Positions 61,725 through 64,000 of a stretch of DNA of 64,000 bases are shown here, piece by piece. Source of the DNA: Fonsecaea monophora (lineage: Eukaryota; Ascomycota; Eurotiomycetes; Chaetothyriales; Herpotrichiellaceae); NCBI RefSeq assembly GCF_001642475.1, contig NW_019173961.1, forward strand, positions 186,001-250,000, in the 5' to 3' direction. How positions within the stretch are numbered: the stretch's first letter is position 1; the number at the start of each line of letters is the position of its first letter. A model generated the notes under the pieces. That model worked only from the letters and a program-made list of their open reading frames with translations. It did not search any database and was not told the origin of the DNA. The translations under genes were made by a program, and so were the position numbers.

Positions 61725-63273
61725 ATGTCTTGAAAGCATATATCTTAGTAATGAGTTTCATTTTTTGTCTGTCATCTAGCATTTGTTTTCACGGGGGAAT
61801 ATAGTGCGCAATACAAAATGTGTTGGAAAAGCCCCTCACTTTCAGTCCGCAGTACATGACGAAAGAGGATTTTGATTATTTATTTTTTTTTTCGTTTTTT
61901 TGTTTTTGGGCCCTTGGGAGAGACGGCCTTGCGAAGCATTACCCATAACATAGGACCCGGCGTGACAGACGAAATTGATCCCAATCATCTATCTATTCAT
62001 CTATCTATCTACCACATGAATACAATATTCTGCGCAGTAGTATCTTGATGGCTTCCTTACCTACGTAGTGCATACATACCTAGGTAATGCCTCCCTTCCG
62101 CAGAAGTCAGAAGTGTGCTTTGCTTGTGCTTACATGCGTGCTTCCCCAAAGTTTGACCTGGCCTGGTTTCGTGGGTGACGGGGGAAATTGGATTGTGGCT
62201 GTGGCTGGGGGGAGGGGGTTGCTCGTGTGCTCGTCTCGCCTAATGTTCGTTGTGTGTGAGTCCCTATGAGTAGTGTAATTCCTTGTTACCACCACCACTG
62301 GTGCCGTTGGTGCCGCTGGTGCCACTTGGTCCAGCCAGGCTACCAACGAGAACGAGCTTCTACTGCCGACTGAGTCGCGGAATCTGAGGACCGAATACGA
62401 GTAGGGAGGGGGAGTACGAGGTAGAATACCGAGTACTGAGTACCTGCATAGAGTAGTCCCTAACCAACAGATTGCCAGACTCAACAACAGTCGCCAACAG
62501 CTCGCCCGCTAAAACGGCGCCTCGGAAATTTGGGACCACTCACTCAGTGGACCGGACAGACAGAGGATGAGCGTGCGGGTCGATGAAATAAAACGAGATG
62601 AGATGAAGTGAGATGAGGAGGATGTAGCGAGGCCCGAGTCGAGCAGTCTAAGGGGGATCGGCCAGACTACGAGGTGCTACTCGTACTAGGTACAAGGACT
62701 GCGACCAGATACTGCGACTACTACTTGCGGCACTGGGTGTTCGGTCCTCTCTCCATCTCCATCTCAATCGAATCGCGGTTTTGGGGTTGGGTTGGGGTTG
62801 GGTCTTGGTCACACTACCACACCACCATCACCATCACCATCGCCCCTGGGGGCCCTGGCCAGGATCTATCCCCACGGCCACTCTCGCTCTCACTCTCGCT
62901 ACCATGGCGCCATGATCAATGGTTCTTTAAGCAACTTCTTGCGTTCAATCTCGGTACTGGTACTGGTACTGGTATTGGTAGTCAGAAGAGTGACTTTGAG
63001 GTGGGTGTGGTATGTGGTTATGACCAAGCTTCCTCCAAGCCTCCAAGCCCATGTCTTCCCTCTGGTGCCCGGGCCCAAGTCCTCGGCAATGCTGGGCGAT
63101 GCTGGGCAAAGCTTGGTGCATCGCAATTAGCCAAGCACACCAAGAGTCCCAGGACAGACAGACCTCTCTGGTTTGATGGTACAGTACATACTTGGTACTT
63201 GTACAAATACCTATAGAGTATGGAGTATGGAGTATGGAGGTACGCAGTACCATATCCATATGAGGAAATAGGT

Positions 63274-63293
63274 CCCCCCCCCCCCCCCCCCCC
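63274..63293 (+). repeat. C homopolymer, 20 bases
   Basis: Uninterrupted C run followed by AAAACC. Confidence 0.9.
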
Positions 63294-63788
63294 AAAACCT
63301 ACGAACTCGTTTCACAAGTACCGAGTACCTACAGGGCACATAGGTAGCTTGTACTCGGTACAAGGAATGAGGAGGAGTTTGTGGTTTGTGGAGGCGAGAG
63401 TGGAAGGATCCCAGGATTCCAGAGCTCAGAGATGTGGGATCGAACCCAAGTCAACCGAAAGGCCAAGGCTGAGGCTGAAGGATCAAACTCGTAGTGTAAT
63501 ACCTCTCACACTCTCCCTTGTCACTTGATCAGGTACCAGGTACTAGGTACGGGGTACTGGATTCTCAGGTTCCCGCACCCCCCCTCTTCCTTTAGATACG
63601 TGGCATATTGTTTTATTGGATATTATCATCTATTGCTATTTTTCGGCATACCACCGTAAATAAGTATATCTATCTATTACCTCAATCTCTTTTATGGTTG
63701 GGCACTATGCGCGCGTGTGCGCGGCTCAGCTTACTAGGCACTTGGTCAGGTACCTCATCAAACCCAAACTGTATCCCTGAGTGTAGTC

Positions 63789-63831
63789 GTAACCATAACC
63801 ATAACTATAACTGTAACTGTAACTGTAACCC
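63789..63831 (+). repeat. TAACCA/TAACTG hexanucleotide array
   Basis: Seven imperfect six-base units starting GTAACCATAACC and ending CTGTAACCC. It is not the fungal telomere unit TTAGGG/CCCTAA. Confidence 0.85.
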
Positions 63832-64000
63832 AAAGTTGTCACGACTCACAATGTCACGACACGACGAGACGGAGATGGAGTAGGTATGGAGTAAGTATTT
63901 GTTGACAGCGACAACAATCAGATCTATATCCGTCCAACACAATCCTGACAGAACAGAACAGATCGGACTGGAAACATCGGAATTGGTCTGGATTGGTTTC

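Larger units (their letters stand above)
61725..64000. other. intergenic tail with simple repeats
   Basis: About 2.3 kb. Holds the oxidase 3' region, CTAT tetranucleotides (about 61987-62012), GAGATGA and GGTACT-type runs, and a C homopolymer. No gene is supported, although an upstream region of a gene beyond the window is likely. Confidence 0.5.

Noticed and set aside
63789..63831. Telomere-like TAACCA/TAACTG repeats
   Set aside because: The unit is not TTAGGG/CCCTAA, the array is short, and it is followed by ordinary sequence; treated as a microsatellite.

Overview
This is a gene-dense piece of a filamentous ascomycete (Pezizomycotina) nuclear genome. The genes are eukaryotic and mostly split by 45-80 nt introns with GT..AG ends and CTAAC/CTGAC-like branch sites. 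The gene content fits: an alpha-arrestin, UPF0658, a Fungal_trans-type regulator, an Hsp104/Hsp98 disaggregase, a Mis12 kinetochore subunit, CENP-X/MHF2, a GPI-anchored cupredoxin and a GPI-anchored multicopper oxidase. One repeat family carries an excess of C-to-T and G-to-A differences, as repeat-induced point mutation (RIP) produces. I cannot fix the class; Eurotiomycetes or Dothideomycetes are both possible.

Layout. 0-2.2 kb: alpha-arrestin (+). 2.2-6.7 kb: sparse, with a frameshifted coding relic (-). 6.7-9.2 kb: two unrecognised spliced coding segments and a 214-aa fungal protein, all (-). 10.6-11.8 kb: UPF0658 Golgi membrane protein (+). 13.0-17.0 kb: F-box protein and transcription-factor-like protein, both (-). 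18.4-23.9 kb: a very large DH/PH-like scaffold (-). 24.6-25.5 kb: EBP/EXPERA sterol isomerase-like protein (-). 27.0-28.5 kb: sulfotransferase-like protein with an Asn-Gly repeat insert (+). 29.5-32.3 kb: Hsp104 (+). 32.8-33.6 kb: CENP-X (+). 34.6-35.5 kb: GPI cupredoxin with a frameshift (-). 37.1-37.9 kb and 38.3-39.3 kb: a divergent pair, BED-like zinc-finger/AT-hook protein (-) and Mis12 (+). 40.8-41.7 kb: four-span membrane protein (+). 55.9-57.0 kb: secreted GH43 glycosidase (-). 59.7-61.7 kb: multicopper oxidase (+).

The accessory part is the AT-rich island at about 42-51.4 kb. It holds two solo LTRs with intact 5-bp target duplications, a second nested LTR-like family, a short MITE inside a compound palindrome, a 46-bp inverted pair, and further dispersed duplicates. 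Between these lie three small unrecognised genes: a two-exon 110-aa protein, an acidic 137-aa protein, and a 232-aa protein whose Cys/His/Asp order suggests a papain-like fold. This trio is the best candidate here for something undescribed, but no function can be shown from sequence alone.

Working together: the conserved genes are ordinary housekeeping neighbours without an operon logic. CENP-X and Mis12, both acting at centromeric chromatin, lie about 5 kb apart. The cupredoxin, GH43 enzyme and multicopper oxidase are all cell-surface or secreted proteins, but they are far apart and need not be linked.
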